Assembly (NCBI RefSeq): GCF_001854785.1
Contig: NZ_MDFL01000170.1
Span: 17,684-23,636 of the forward strand
DNA length: 5,953 nucleotides
Source: Mesorhizobium sp. ORS 3428
GTDB taxonomy: Bacteria > Pseudomonadota > Alphaproteobacteria > Rhizobiales > Rhizobiaceae
Direction: 5' to 3'
Position numbers and translations under genes: made by a program. Positions 1-5,832 of the stretch are shown piece by piece; the first letter of the stretch is position 1, and each line of letters starts with the position of its first letter. A model generated the notes under the pieces. It ran no database searches, had not been told where the DNA came from, and was given only the letters and a program-made list of their open reading frames with translations.

Positions 1-71
1 CAATGCGCTGGGCGAGGCTCTTCCATACGACTCGAGAGCGAACGAACATCAGACTGCGGATGCTGGGAAAC
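1..71. other. 3' flank of the tRNA, no gene seen
   Basis: This short stretch lies downstream of the tRNA 3' end. I see no T-rich intrinsic terminator, no repeated copy of the tRNA 3' end and no supportable reading frame. It is too short and cut by the window edge to say more. Confidence 0.4.
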
Positions 72-147
72 TGGTGCCGCTTGCGTGACTCGAACACGCG
101 ACCCCATCATTACGAATGATGTGCTCTACCAACTGAGCTAAAGCGGC
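72..147 (-). tRNA. tRNA-Thr (anticodon CGT)
   Basis: The reverse complement folds into a full cloverleaf. The 7-bp acceptor stem pairs GCCGCTT with AAGCGGC, the D stem pairs GCTC with GAGC, the 5-bp anticodon stem pairs CATCA with TGATG, and the T stem pairs GCGTG with CACGC around a TTCGAGT loop. The anticodon loop is TTCGTAA (window 110-116), giving anticodon CGT (112-114), which reads the threonine codon ACG. The discriminator base is A, and the 3' CCA is encoded in the DNA (72-74). The total length of 76 nt is standard. ACG is a favoured Thr codon in GC-rich genomes, so a dedicated CGT tRNA fits the composition. All stems are intact and nothing suggests a pseudogene. Confidence 0.97.
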
Positions 148-174
148 CCGGGAAGCGACGGGCTTCCAAGATGC

Positions 175-197
175 GCCGGTTGATAGACTCAACCGGC
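175..197. repeat. Perfect 9-bp inverted repeat over the tRNA promoter
   Basis: Arms GCCGGTTGA (175-183) and TCAACCGGC (189-197) are perfectly complementary around a 5-nt spacer. It lies upstream of the tRNA and has no T-tract on either strand, so it is not a terminator for the tRNA. It covers the -10 hexamer and part of the spacer of the predicted minus-strand promoter. It could be an operator for a dimeric regulator or a chance palindrome; no known operator is recognised. Confidence 0.55.
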
Positions 198-208
198 AGC
201 TAATTCAA
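180..208 (-). promoter_or_regulatory. Probable sigma-70 type promoter of tRNA-Thr
   Basis: On the minus strand a -35-like TTGAAT (203-208) is followed after exactly 17 nt by a -10-like TATCAA (180-185). Transcription would start near 172-174, about 25 nt before the mature tRNA 5' end, which leaves a short leader for RNase P to remove. The -10 hexamer and most of the spacer lie within a palindrome (175-197). The call rests on consensus matching and spacing only. Confidence 0.5.
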
Positions 209-351
209 GATGGGTGGCGGCGAAATCGAGCGCTCATGCGGCAATTCCTGTCGACCGCTGTGGCAAGGCACCCTCCGGCGACGGCCGCGGCGGCTCACCG
301 GCCGGCTGGGCGCGGGCATCCGGTCGCCCGAGCTGATCCGGCCTCGGTGAC

Positions 352-377
352 AAAAATGTTGATTCTTCAACAAAAAA
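352..377. repeat. AT-rich hairpin flanked by A-tracts
   Basis: TGTTGA (357-362) and TCAACA (367-372) form a 6-bp stem with a TTCT loop, flanked by five A on the left and a run of six A on the right (372-377). It stands out from the GC-rich surroundings. On the minus strand the stem is followed by five T, so it weakly resembles an intrinsic terminator for leftward transcription. However, the stem is AU-rich and no leftward gene lies immediately upstream. A protein-binding site or bent DNA near the 424-452 promoter is equally possible. Confidence 0.35.
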
Positions 378-423
378 CGCCGAAATGGGCTTCGGATGCG
401 TCGGCTATCCAGCCGCCCGCCCG

Positions 424-452
424 TTGATTGATTGGTCGCCTGCGGCTATCGA
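424..452 (+). promoter_or_regulatory. Candidate promoter of the membrane-protein gene
   Basis: TTGATT (424-429) and TATCGA (447-452) are separated by 17 nt, a good sigma-70-like arrangement. It would start RNA near 459, about 33 nt before the TTG start at 492. The layout closely resembles the promoter assigned to the tRNA (TTGAAT, 17 nt, TATCAA). It also argues against the in-frame upstream TTG at 432, which would lie inside the promoter. Confidence 0.42.
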
Positions 453-480
453 TCGAGCAAGTGTGAGCGAACGCGCGCAG

Positions 481-486
481 AGGGAG
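481..486 (+). promoter_or_regulatory. Ribosome binding site deciding the TTG start at 492
   Basis: AGGGAG lies 5 nt before the TTG at 492. This is the best Shine-Dalgarno match near the 5' end of the frame and is the reason for preferring 492 over the in-frame TTG at 432. Confidence 0.6.
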
Positions 487-491
487 CTCGC

Positions 492-1682
492 TTGGACGCA
501 ATCGAAAAAGCGATCCGCAACGCCTTCGAGAAAGGCAATGCCGAGGACCGGGCGTTCCGCGAGAAGGTCTATCGTTCGGCCTTTGCCGCGCTGGACCGTG
601 TCCTGCAGGCCAATCCGAACGTGACGGTTGAGGCCGCCATCAACCGCCGCAAGGCGGTGCAGGCCAAGATCGCCGAGATCGAATCCGAATTCCTGCCGGC
701 CGTGCCGGACGTCACGCTCCCGCAAGAGATCGGGACGCCCGCCGGCAACGCCGCGCCCAAGGTCGAGACGCAGAACCAGTCTTCCGCGCCGTCGGTGGAA
801 GCGCCGAGGGGGCCGACCCAGTCGGCGCCGTCGCCGTCGATCACCGTCGACGGTCCGGTGCAGCCGGACGCTTCCGACGCGCCGCGCTCGCGCGTGCTAC
901 CGGTCGTGCCCGACATCATGCCGGACGAGGCGTCGCTTCCCGACGCGCCGACCCTCGACGATTCGCCGGGGGCGCCCGTCGGCAACGGCGCCGAGGTAGC
1001 TCCCGATCGCGACGAGCGGCGGATCAGGGGGCGGCGACTGCCGCTGACGGGGATCTTCGTCGCCGCGACGCTGATCGCGGCCGCCGGCATCGGCCTCTAC
1101 TTCGCGAAGCAGACCGGCGTCTTCAAGACGGCGGCCGAGCTCAACACCGCTCCGCCGGAACCGACGCCGACGCTGGAGAGCGAAGACTCCTCGCCGCCGG
1201 CCGGCAGCGGCTCGCCGCAAAAGCCGGGCGAGGCGGACCAGTCGAAGAACTGGATCAATGTCTTCTCGCCCAGCGATCCGACCCGTGTCAGCACGCCGTC
1301 CGACGCCGGCGCCGACGTGATGAAGGACGACACAGGCCAGTTCCTGCGCATCCGTTCCGGCGCGTCCGGCTCGGCCATTGCCTTCGACGTCGGGCAGGGC
1401 GTGCTGCAAAAGCTTGCCGGCAAGCACGCGATGTTCGACATCATCGCCCGCTCGGAAGAGGGCAAGGAGACGCAGATATCGGTCGACTGCAATTTCGGTG
1501 AATTCGGCGATTGTGGCCGCAAGCGTTACGCGGTCGGCCAGCAGCGCAACGAGTATCTGTTCGACGTGAAGTTCCCGAACAAGCAGCCGGGAGCCGCCGG
1601 CACCATCGCCATCAACTCCGACTTCGACAAGCAGGGCAAGTCCGTCGACGTCTACGAGATCCGCGTTTCGATCGCGGAGTAG
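492..1682 (+). CDS. Bitopic membrane protein with disordered linker and periplasmic C-terminal domain, unknown function
   Basis: I do not recognise a named family; function is unknown. From the TTG at 492 the protein has 396 residues. Residues 1-70 are charged and probably helical, starting MDAIEKAIRNAFEKG. Residues 70-180 are a low-complexity Pro/Ala/Ser/Asp-rich linker, probably disordered. A basic patch RDERRIRGRR (173-182) precedes one strong hydrophobic segment (about 183-204), so by the positive-inside rule the N-terminus is cytoplasmic and the C-terminus periplasmic. A second Pro/Glu/Ser-rich linker leads to a compact C-terminal region (about 253-396) that looks beta-rich, with two cysteines (333 and 341) eight residues apart that could form a disulphide in the periplasm. 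There is no cleavable signal peptide and no catalytic motif. The plan suggests sensing or cell-envelope scaffolding, but that is inference. It stands alone on its strand, between the tRNA and a convergent ligase gene. The start is chosen from the 481-486 binding site. Confidence 0.85.
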   Translation: MDAIEKAIRNAFEKGNAEDRAFREKVYRSAFAALDRVLQANPNVTVEAAINRRKAVQAKIAEIESEFLPAVPDVTLPQEIGTPAGNAAPKVETQNQSSAPSVEAPRGPTQSAPSPSITVDGPVQPDASDAPRSRVLPVVPDIMPDEASLPDAPTLDDSPGAPVGNGAEVAPDRDERRIRGRRLPLTGIFVAATLIAAAGIGLYFAKQTGVFKTAAELNTAPPEPTPTLESEDSSPPAGSGSPQKPGEADQSKNWINVFSPSDPTRVSTPSDAGADVMKDDTGQFLRIRSGASGSAIAFDVGQGVLQKLAGKHAMFDIIARSEEGKETQISVDCNFGEFGDCGRKRYAVGQQRNEYLFDVKFPNKQPGAAGTIAINSDFDKQGKSVDVYEIRVSIAE

Positions 1683-1714
1683 TTTCGGAACCGGCCAGCA
1701 AAATGGCTTAAGTC

Positions 1715-1891
1715 GGCGCGGCCCCTCATCTGCCTGCCGGCATCTTCTCCCCGCAGAACGGGGAGAAGAGCGCTATCATCGCTGCTTTCGCCAATCGCCT
1801 GCGCTGCAGGAATCGCGCCGGAATTGCGGCCAGCGTCTTTCTCCCCGTTCTACGGGGAGAAATGGCAGGCAGGGCAATGAGGGGCGGCGCC
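1715..1891. repeat. RIME-like palindromic repeat element, copy 1 (arm type A)
   Basis: About 177 bp bounded by imperfect inverted arms. The left arm begins near GCCCCTCAT (1721-1729) and the right arm ends with ATGAGGGGC. Each arm holds its own hairpin: CTTCTCCCCG/CGGGGAGAAG around 5 nt at 1744-1768, and TTTCTCCCCG/CGGGGAGAAA around 5 nt at 1838-1862. The core carries TTTCGCCAATC (1786-1796) and GCGCTGCAGGAA (1801-1812), closely matched in copy 3. The plan of two large palindromes flanking a core resembles the Rhizobium-specific intergenic mosaic elements (RIME); assignment to that family is by architecture only. It fills the space between two convergent genes and could act as a bidirectional transcript end, although no T-tract follows the stems. 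Confidence 0.85.
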
Positions 1892-1930
1892 AGCGCTCGC
1901 AATTATGGCGACGAAGCGGTCTATTCTCGA

Positions 1931-3535
1931 TTAGGCAAGCGGATCCAGCAGCGCCTGCAGGGTCTCGATGCGGTCGGCCTCGGCGGCCGGCTTGTCCCAG
2001 CGCAGCCGCGAGATGCGGGGAAAGCGCATCGCGACGCCAGACTTGTGCCGCGTCGAGCGGTTGAGGCCTTCGAACGCCACTTCCAGCACCAGGCCGTTCT
2101 TGCGGTCGGCGCGCACCGAGCGAACCGGCCCGAAGCGCTCGATCGTGTTGTCGCGGACATATTTGTCGATCTGCCGCAGTTCCTCGTCGGTGAAGCCGAA
2201 ATAGGCCTTGCCGACCGGCACCAGCTCTTCGGCGCCTTCCGGCCCGGACCAGACGCCGAACGTGTAGTCGGAATAGAAGCTCGAGCGCTTGCCATGGCCG
2301 CGCTGCGCATACATCAGCACCGCATCGACGGTGTGCGGATCGCGCTTCCATTTGAACCAGGGGCCCTTTGGTCGGCCGGCGAGATAAGGCGAATCCCAGC
2401 GCTTCAGCATCACGCCTTCGATGATCGGATGCGGCGGCGCCTGCCTCAGCCGCTCGAGCGCCTCCCAATCGCGGAATTCGACCAGCGGCGAAAGATCGAA
2501 GCGGCTGGGGTCGAGCGTCCTAACGAAGGCTTCGAGCCGGGTGCGGCGCTCGGCGAAGCGAAGGCTGCGCAGATCCTCGCCGCCGATCTGCAGCGCATCG
2601 TAGCAGCGCATGAAGGCCGGATATTGCTGTTGGACCTTCAGCGACACGCTCTTGCGGTTCAGTCGCTGCTGCAGGTCGGAGAACGTGCCCGTCGCCTCGC
2701 GCGGGTCGCCGACCAGCAGCTCGCCGTCGAGGGCCGCCTCGAAATCCATTGCCGCGGTAAGGTCCGGGAAGGCGCCCGAAACATCGTCGCCGGTGCGCGA
2801 ATAGAGCCGGCGGACGCCGCCTTCGCACACCGCCTGCACGCGGATGCCGTCCCATTTCCATTCCGCCGCGTAGTCGGCCGGATCGAGCTTTTCAAGGTCA
2901 CCGTCGTCGACCGCATTGGAAAGCATCACCGGCCGGAACAAGGCGAGCGCCGCACTCTTCGGCTTTTCCGCCCGGCGTTCCAGCCACGCAAACAGCTCAA
3001 TGTAGGGCGGCGTCAGCCCGTGCCAGAGCTCTTCGATCTCGGAGACGTCGACCTGGCCGAGATCGGCCAGCGCCTGCTTGGCGAGCCGCGCCGAAACGCC
3101 GATGCGCAGGCCGCCGGTTACCAGCTTGATGATGGCGAAACGCGCCGAGATGCTGGCGCTGTCGAGGAGCCTGGCGAGCACTTGCGGGCCGTCGGAGCGG
3201 CTCGCCGCCTGCAGCTTGCCGACCACCTCGGCCAATGTCGGCGCATGATCAGGGATGTTGTCGGGCTGCGGCCAGACCAGCGACACCGTCTCGGCGAGGT
3301 CGCCGACATAGTCGTAGGAATAGCCGAACAGCACCGGATCCATACGTTCCACCACCAGGGCGCGCAGCATCGCCGGCTTCACCGCAGCGATCGAAAGATC
3401 GCCGGTGATCGCCGCCAGCGCCAGCCCGCGGTCCGGGTCCTCGACGCTGCGGAAATAGTCGGTGAGCAGCCTCAGCTTGCCGTTGCGCGACGGCATCAGC
3501 ACCAGCCGGTCGAGGAGTTCGGCGAAGCGGTTCAT
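1931..3535 (-). CDS. ATP-dependent DNA ligase, 'cisplatin damage response' bacterial type
   Basis: It seals nicks in duplex DNA using ATP via a lysyl-AMP intermediate, in the cytoplasm. The 534-residue protein has the order of this bacterial ligase family: an alpha-helical N-terminal DNA-binding domain (about 1-200), an adenylation domain (about 200-400) and an OB-fold domain (about 401-520). Motif I is EWKWDGIR with nucleophilic Lys227. Motif III contains DGELLV (Glu272), motif IV is EGVMLKR (373-379) and motif V is WFKWKR (Lys395, Lys397). The C-terminal RFPRISRLRWDKPAAEAD (504-521) is very typical of the family. All catalytic residues are present. The start at 3535 is chosen because MNRFAELLDRLVLMPSRN is the usual N-terminus; the frame stays open 88 codons further upstream, but only through repeat DNA and the end of the exonuclease gene. 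No Shine-Dalgarno is evident before this ATG. It follows the exonuclease gene on the same strand with a 235-base gap filled by a repeat. In related bacteria this ligase is grouped with that exonuclease, an Lhr-like helicase and PdeM. Confidence 0.96.
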   Translation of the reverse strand: MNRFAELLDRLVLMPSRNGKLRLLTDYFRSVEDPDRGLALAAITGDLSIAAVKPAMLRALVVERMDPVLFGYSYDYVGDLAETVSLVWPQPDNIPDHAPTLAEVVGKLQAASRSDGPQVLARLLDSASISARFAIIKLVTGGLRIGVSARLAKQALADLGQVDVSEIEELWHGLTPPYIELFAWLERRAEKPKSAALALFRPVMLSNAVDDGDLEKLDPADYAAEWKWDGIRVQAVCEGGVRRLYSRTGDDVSGAFPDLTAAMDFEAALDGELLVGDPREATGTFSDLQQRLNRKSVSLKVQQQYPAFMRCYDALQIGGEDLRSLRFAERRTRLEAFVRTLDPSRFDLSPLVEFRDWEALERLRQAPPHPIIEGVMLKRWDSPYLAGRPKGPWFKWKRDPHTVDAVLMYAQRGHGKRSSFYSDYTFGVWSGPEGAEELVPVGKAYFGFTDEELRQIDKYVRDNTIERFGPVRSVRADRKNGLVLEVAFEGLNRSTRHKSGVAMRFPRISRLRWDKPAAEADRIETLQALLDPLA

Positions 3536-3569
3536 GGGGGCGGCAATGGGTGGACTTGGCGCTTCGGCA

Positions 3570-3727
3570 CACCCCCCTCTGGCCTGCCGGCCATCTCCCC
3601 CGCAAGGGGGGAGATTGGCTGTTTCGGGCCTGCCGCATATCTTGCAACGCTGACAGCTGGCGAAAGCCGTCGCGACATCCGATCTCCCCCCTTGCGGGGG
3701 AGATGGCCGGCAGGCCAGAGGGGGGTG
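3570..3727. repeat. RIME-like palindromic repeat element, copy 2 (arm type B, inverted)
   Basis: 158 bp with perfectly matching outer ends CACCCCCCTCT (3570-3580) and AGAGGGGGGTG (3717-3727). Each arm also contains TGGCCTGCCGGCC and its own hairpin: ATCTCCCCC/GGGGGAGAT at 3593-3615 and 3682-3704. Read on the minus strand, its first 57 nt are identical to the start of copy 3 at 5833, so the two copies face opposite ways. It lies between the exonuclease stop and the ligase start, inside the presumed repair operon. On the transcript the arms would form strong hairpins that could attenuate, protect or process the mRNA; this is inference. Nothing else is seen in the remaining bases of this gap. 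Confidence 0.9.
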
Positions 3728-3770
3728 GTAAGGATCGCTACGCCAGCGATTACAGGATCGAAAGGCACCA

Positions 3771-4781
3771 TCAATCGCCCTCGTCCTCGTAGCCCACAAG
3801 GTGCAGCGGCCGGGCGGCGATGCCTTCGAGTTCGCACCAGCGCACCAGCGCCTCCTCGCGTCCGTGCGTCACCCAGATCTCTTCCGCACCAGTCTCCTTG
3901 ATCGTGGCGATGAGCTCGTCCCAGTCGGCATGGTCGGAAATGATCAGCGGCAGCTCGACGCCGCCTTGCTTGGCGCGCTGGCGGATGCGCATCCAGCCCG
4001 ACGCGAAGCAGGCGATCGGGTCGGGGAAGCGCCTTGCCCAGCGGTCGGCGAAGGCAGCCGGCGGCCCAACGACGATGGCGCCGGTGAAATCTGCCTTGCC
4101 GCCGCTCTCCACAGTCGCCGGCTCGAGACTTCCGAGGTCGATGCCCTGGCTCTGGTAGTATTCGCTAAGCTTGGCCAGCGCGCCGTGGATATAGATCGGC
4201 CGGTCATAGCCGGCGTCGCGCAGCAGCCGCATCACGCGCTGCGCCTTGCCGAGCGCATAAGCGCCGATCAGATGCGAACGTTCGGGAAATTGCGCCGCCG
4301 ATTTGAGCACCCGGCCGATCTCCTCGCTGTCCGGCGGATGCCGGAAAACCGGCAGGCCGAAGGTCGCCTCGGTGATGAAGACATCGCACCGGATGGGCTC
4401 GAACGGCAGGCAAGTGGCGTCCTGCTGGCGCTTATAATCGCCTGAGGCGACGATGCGCATGCCCTGGTGCTCGACGGCGATCTGCGCCGAGCCCAGCACA
4501 TGCCCGGCCGGATGGAAGGTGACAGAGACGCCGTTGAGATCGATCGTTTCGCAGAGGACTGCTGCCTGCGTCGTTCCGGCAAAATCCCCGCCGTAGCGCA
4601 GGCCCATGATGTCGAGCGTCTCTTGCGTCGCGAGCACCGAGCGATGGCCGGAGCGGGCATGGTCGGAATGGCCGTGCGTGATCAGCGCCCGGTTAACCGG
4701 CCGTACCGGGTCGATGAAGAAATCGCCAGGCGGGCAGTAGAGCCCTTCCGGTCGTGGCTTGAGCAGGTCGCTGGCGCGCAT
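3771..4781 (-). CDS. Ligase-associated DNA damage response exonuclease (metallo-beta-lactamase/beta-CASP fold)
   Basis: A predicted metal-dependent nuclease of the SNM1/CPSF73-like class, family 'ligase-associated DNA damage response exonuclease', presumed to trim DNA ends before sealing by the neighbouring ligase. The 336-residue protein shows HGHSDH (36-41), the HxHxDH metal-binding signature; HPAGH (90-94); the metal-ligand Asp in SGDYKRQQD (Asp115); and TEATFG (137-142). Late histidines follow in SDHADWDEL (His284) and VTHG (His306). The intervening beta-CASP region contains AYALGKAQRVMRLL (174-187). No metal ligand appears to be missing. The start at 4781 gives the N-terminus MRASDLLKPRPEGLYCPPGDF, typical of the family, and a usual length. 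The frame runs open to 4889, but that extension overlaps the divergent methyltransferase start and lacks family character. No clear Shine-Dalgarno precedes the ATG. It is the first gene of a minus-strand pair with the ligase and is divergent from the methyltransferase. Confidence 0.94.
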   Translation of the reverse strand: MRASDLLKPRPEGLYCPPGDFFIDPVRPVNRALITHGHSDHARSGHRSVLATQETLDIMGLRYGGDFAGTTQAAVLCETIDLNGVSVTFHPAGHVLGSAQIAVEHQGMRIVASGDYKRQQDATCLPFEPIRCDVFITEATFGLPVFRHPPDSEEIGRVLKSAAQFPERSHLIGAYALGKAQRVMRLLRDAGYDRPIYIHGALAKLSEYYQSQGIDLGSLEPATVESGGKADFTGAIVVGPPAAFADRWARRFPDPIACFASGWMRIRQRAKQGGVELPLIISDHADWDELIATIKETGAEEIWVTHGREEALVRWCELEGIAARPLHLVGYEDEGD

Positions 4782-4887
4782 GGCTTGAAGATAATGGCAA
4801 AATTCGGCGCGGGAAGCCTGTTGCAAGTGACTGCTGACTCGTCCTACAGCCGGCCTCCGGCTCGAATGCCGGTGGGACCATTCGACC
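4782..4887. promoter_or_regulatory. Shared divergent promoter region of exonuclease and methyltransferase
   Basis: These 106 bases separate two divergent starts and must hold both promoters if the genes are transcribed from here. For the rightward gene, TTGCAA (4821-4826) and TACAGC (4845-4850) with an 18-nt spacer are a weak candidate. The hexamer TTGCAA is its own reverse complement, so it could serve as a -35 in either direction, but I find no convincing leftward -10. I see no LexA-like operator of the alphaproteobacterial GTTC-N7-GTTC type here, so SOS control is not supported. Confidence 0.3.
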
Positions 4888-5805
4888 ATGAAACCGCTTC
4901 AGGCCTCGTCCGGCGACTTGAACGCCGACCGCCGCGCCGACTTCGCCGAAATGCTGCTCGGCTCAGGCGAGCCCGCGCAGGCGGCGGAGCTTCTGCTTGG
5001 CGCACTGGAGCTTGCGCCGCAATGGGCACCGGGATGGTTTCGCCTGGGCGAAATGCAGGAAGCCGCGGGTTTTCACGACCAGGCCGCGCAGGCATGGACG
5101 ATGGCGTTGAAGCTGGATCCGGCGGACCGGCTGGGCGCGGCGCTCAAGCTGCAATTGATCGGCCATGCGCCGGCGGCAGCGGCTCCGCCCAGCGCTTTCG
5201 TCGAGACCCTGTTCGATCACTACGCCGACAATTTCGAGGAAGCGCTGGTCGAGAAACTGGGTTACCGCATGCCGGATTTCCTCGACCGGGCCATTCGCAT
5301 GCTAAGGCCTGGCCGTTTTCGGCTGGCCCTCGACCTCGGCTGCGGCACCGGCCTGATGGGCGAAAGGCTGCGCCCGATCGTCGATCGGCTTGAGGGCTAC
5401 GACATCTCGGCCAGGATGTTGAGGAAGGCGCGCGCCAAGGGCATCTACGACCTGCTCGCCGAGGCCGACCTTCAGCACTTCTCTCACACCGGCGCGAAGG
5501 CCGACCTCGTGGTCGCGGCCGACGTGTTCATCTATGTCGGCGCGCTCGAACGCATTGCCGGGGCCGTCGCCGAGGCACTGGCCGATGAAGGTGTGTTCGC
5601 GTTCTCGGTCGAGACGCTTGCCAGCGGCGATGATTTTACCCTGCTGCCGTCACGGCGTTATGCGCATTCGGAGGCCTATGTGCGGCGCGTCCTTGGCGCC
5701 AGTGGTTTTTCCGTCCTCTCGCTGGAGAGCACCACCATTCGCCATGACCGCGGCGAGCCGGTAGGAGGCTTGGCTGTCGTGACCCGGAAAGGCCATGCGG
5801 TATAA
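4888..5805 (+). CDS. TPR-containing class I SAM-dependent methyltransferase
   Basis: A predicted cytoplasmic methyltransferase of unknown substrate, of the type described as 'predicted methyltransferase (contains TPR repeat)'. The 305-residue protein begins with two helical tetratricopeptide-like repeats (about 13-80; for example ADFAEMLLGSGEPAQAAELL, then APGWFRLGEMQEAAGFHDQA), likely for protein binding. A short Ala/Pro linker leads to the family-typical FDHYADNFEEALVEKLGY (109-126). The Rossmann-like domain has SAM motif I LDLGCGTGLMG (148-158), the acidic strand-2 end GYDISARMLRKA (170-181), a motif IV equivalent DLVVAADVFIYVG (206-218) and the late helix YVRRVLGASGF (264-274). It appears complete. 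The ATG at 4888 is preceded by a weak purine stretch GGTGGGA about 10 nt upstream. It is divergent from the exonuclease, so shared regulation is possible but not shown. Substrate could be a protein, lipid or small molecule; nothing in the sequence decides. Confidence 0.92.
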   Translation: MKPLQASSGDLNADRRADFAEMLLGSGEPAQAAELLLGALELAPQWAPGWFRLGEMQEAAGFHDQAAQAWTMALKLDPADRLGAALKLQLIGHAPAAAAPPSAFVETLFDHYADNFEEALVEKLGYRMPDFLDRAIRMLRPGRFRLALDLGCGTGLMGERLRPIVDRLEGYDISARMLRKARAKGIYDLLAEADLQHFSHTGAKADLVVAADVFIYVGALERIAGAVAEALADEGVFAFSVETLASGDDFTLLPSRRYAHSEAYVRRVLGASGFSVLSLESTTIRHDRGEPVGGLAVVTRKGHAV

Positions 5806-5832
5806 AGGATCATCAAACGCAGCGTTCCTTCA

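Larger units (their letters stand above)
148..491. other. Intergenic region between tRNA-Thr and the membrane-protein gene
   Basis: This gap of 344 bases between divergent genes holds the tRNA leader, with a 6-bp hairpin GGAAGC/GCTTCC at 151-167. It also holds the tRNA promoter and its palindrome, an AT-rich hairpin at 352-377, a candidate promoter at 424-452 and a ribosome binding site at 481-486 for the rightward gene. A short open frame at 236-427 is Ala/Pro/Arg-rich composition without a visible ribosome binding site, and I do not regard it as a gene. Confidence 0.5.

Noticed and set aside
72..147. tRNA-Thr as the attachment site of an integrated element
   Set aside because: No integrase, no second copy of the tRNA 3' end and no phage or plasmid gene is visible. 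The DNA past the tRNA 3' end is only 71 bases here.
236..427. Short 63-codon plus-strand frame upstream of the membrane-protein gene
   Set aside because: No ribosome binding site, biased Ala/Pro/Arg composition, and it crosses the AT-rich hairpin and the promoter candidate.
897..1522. Minus-strand open frames opposite the membrane-protein gene
   Set aside because: They are shadows of the plus-strand gene, which has a good start site, a promoter candidate and a coherent membrane topology.
3536..3799. 88-residue N-terminal extension of the ligase
   Set aside because: The extension is translated repeat DNA plus the 3' end of the exonuclease gene. The family-typical N-terminus begins at 3535.
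1862..3901. Long open frame of 679 codons on the plus strand
   Set aside because: It lies antisense to the clearly identified DNA ligase and runs through repeat DNA. Its protein is Arg/Ala/His-rich with no recognisable domain, as expected of the opposite strand of GC-rich coding DNA.
4782..4889. 36-residue N-terminal extension of the exonuclease
   Set aside because: It would overlap the start of the divergent methyltransferase and has no family character. The usual N-terminus begins at 4781.
4467..5393. Open frame of 308 codons on the plus strand
   Set aside because: It overlaps the exonuclease antisense and then the methyltransferase in another frame. The product is low-complexity Arg/Gly/Ala-rich.
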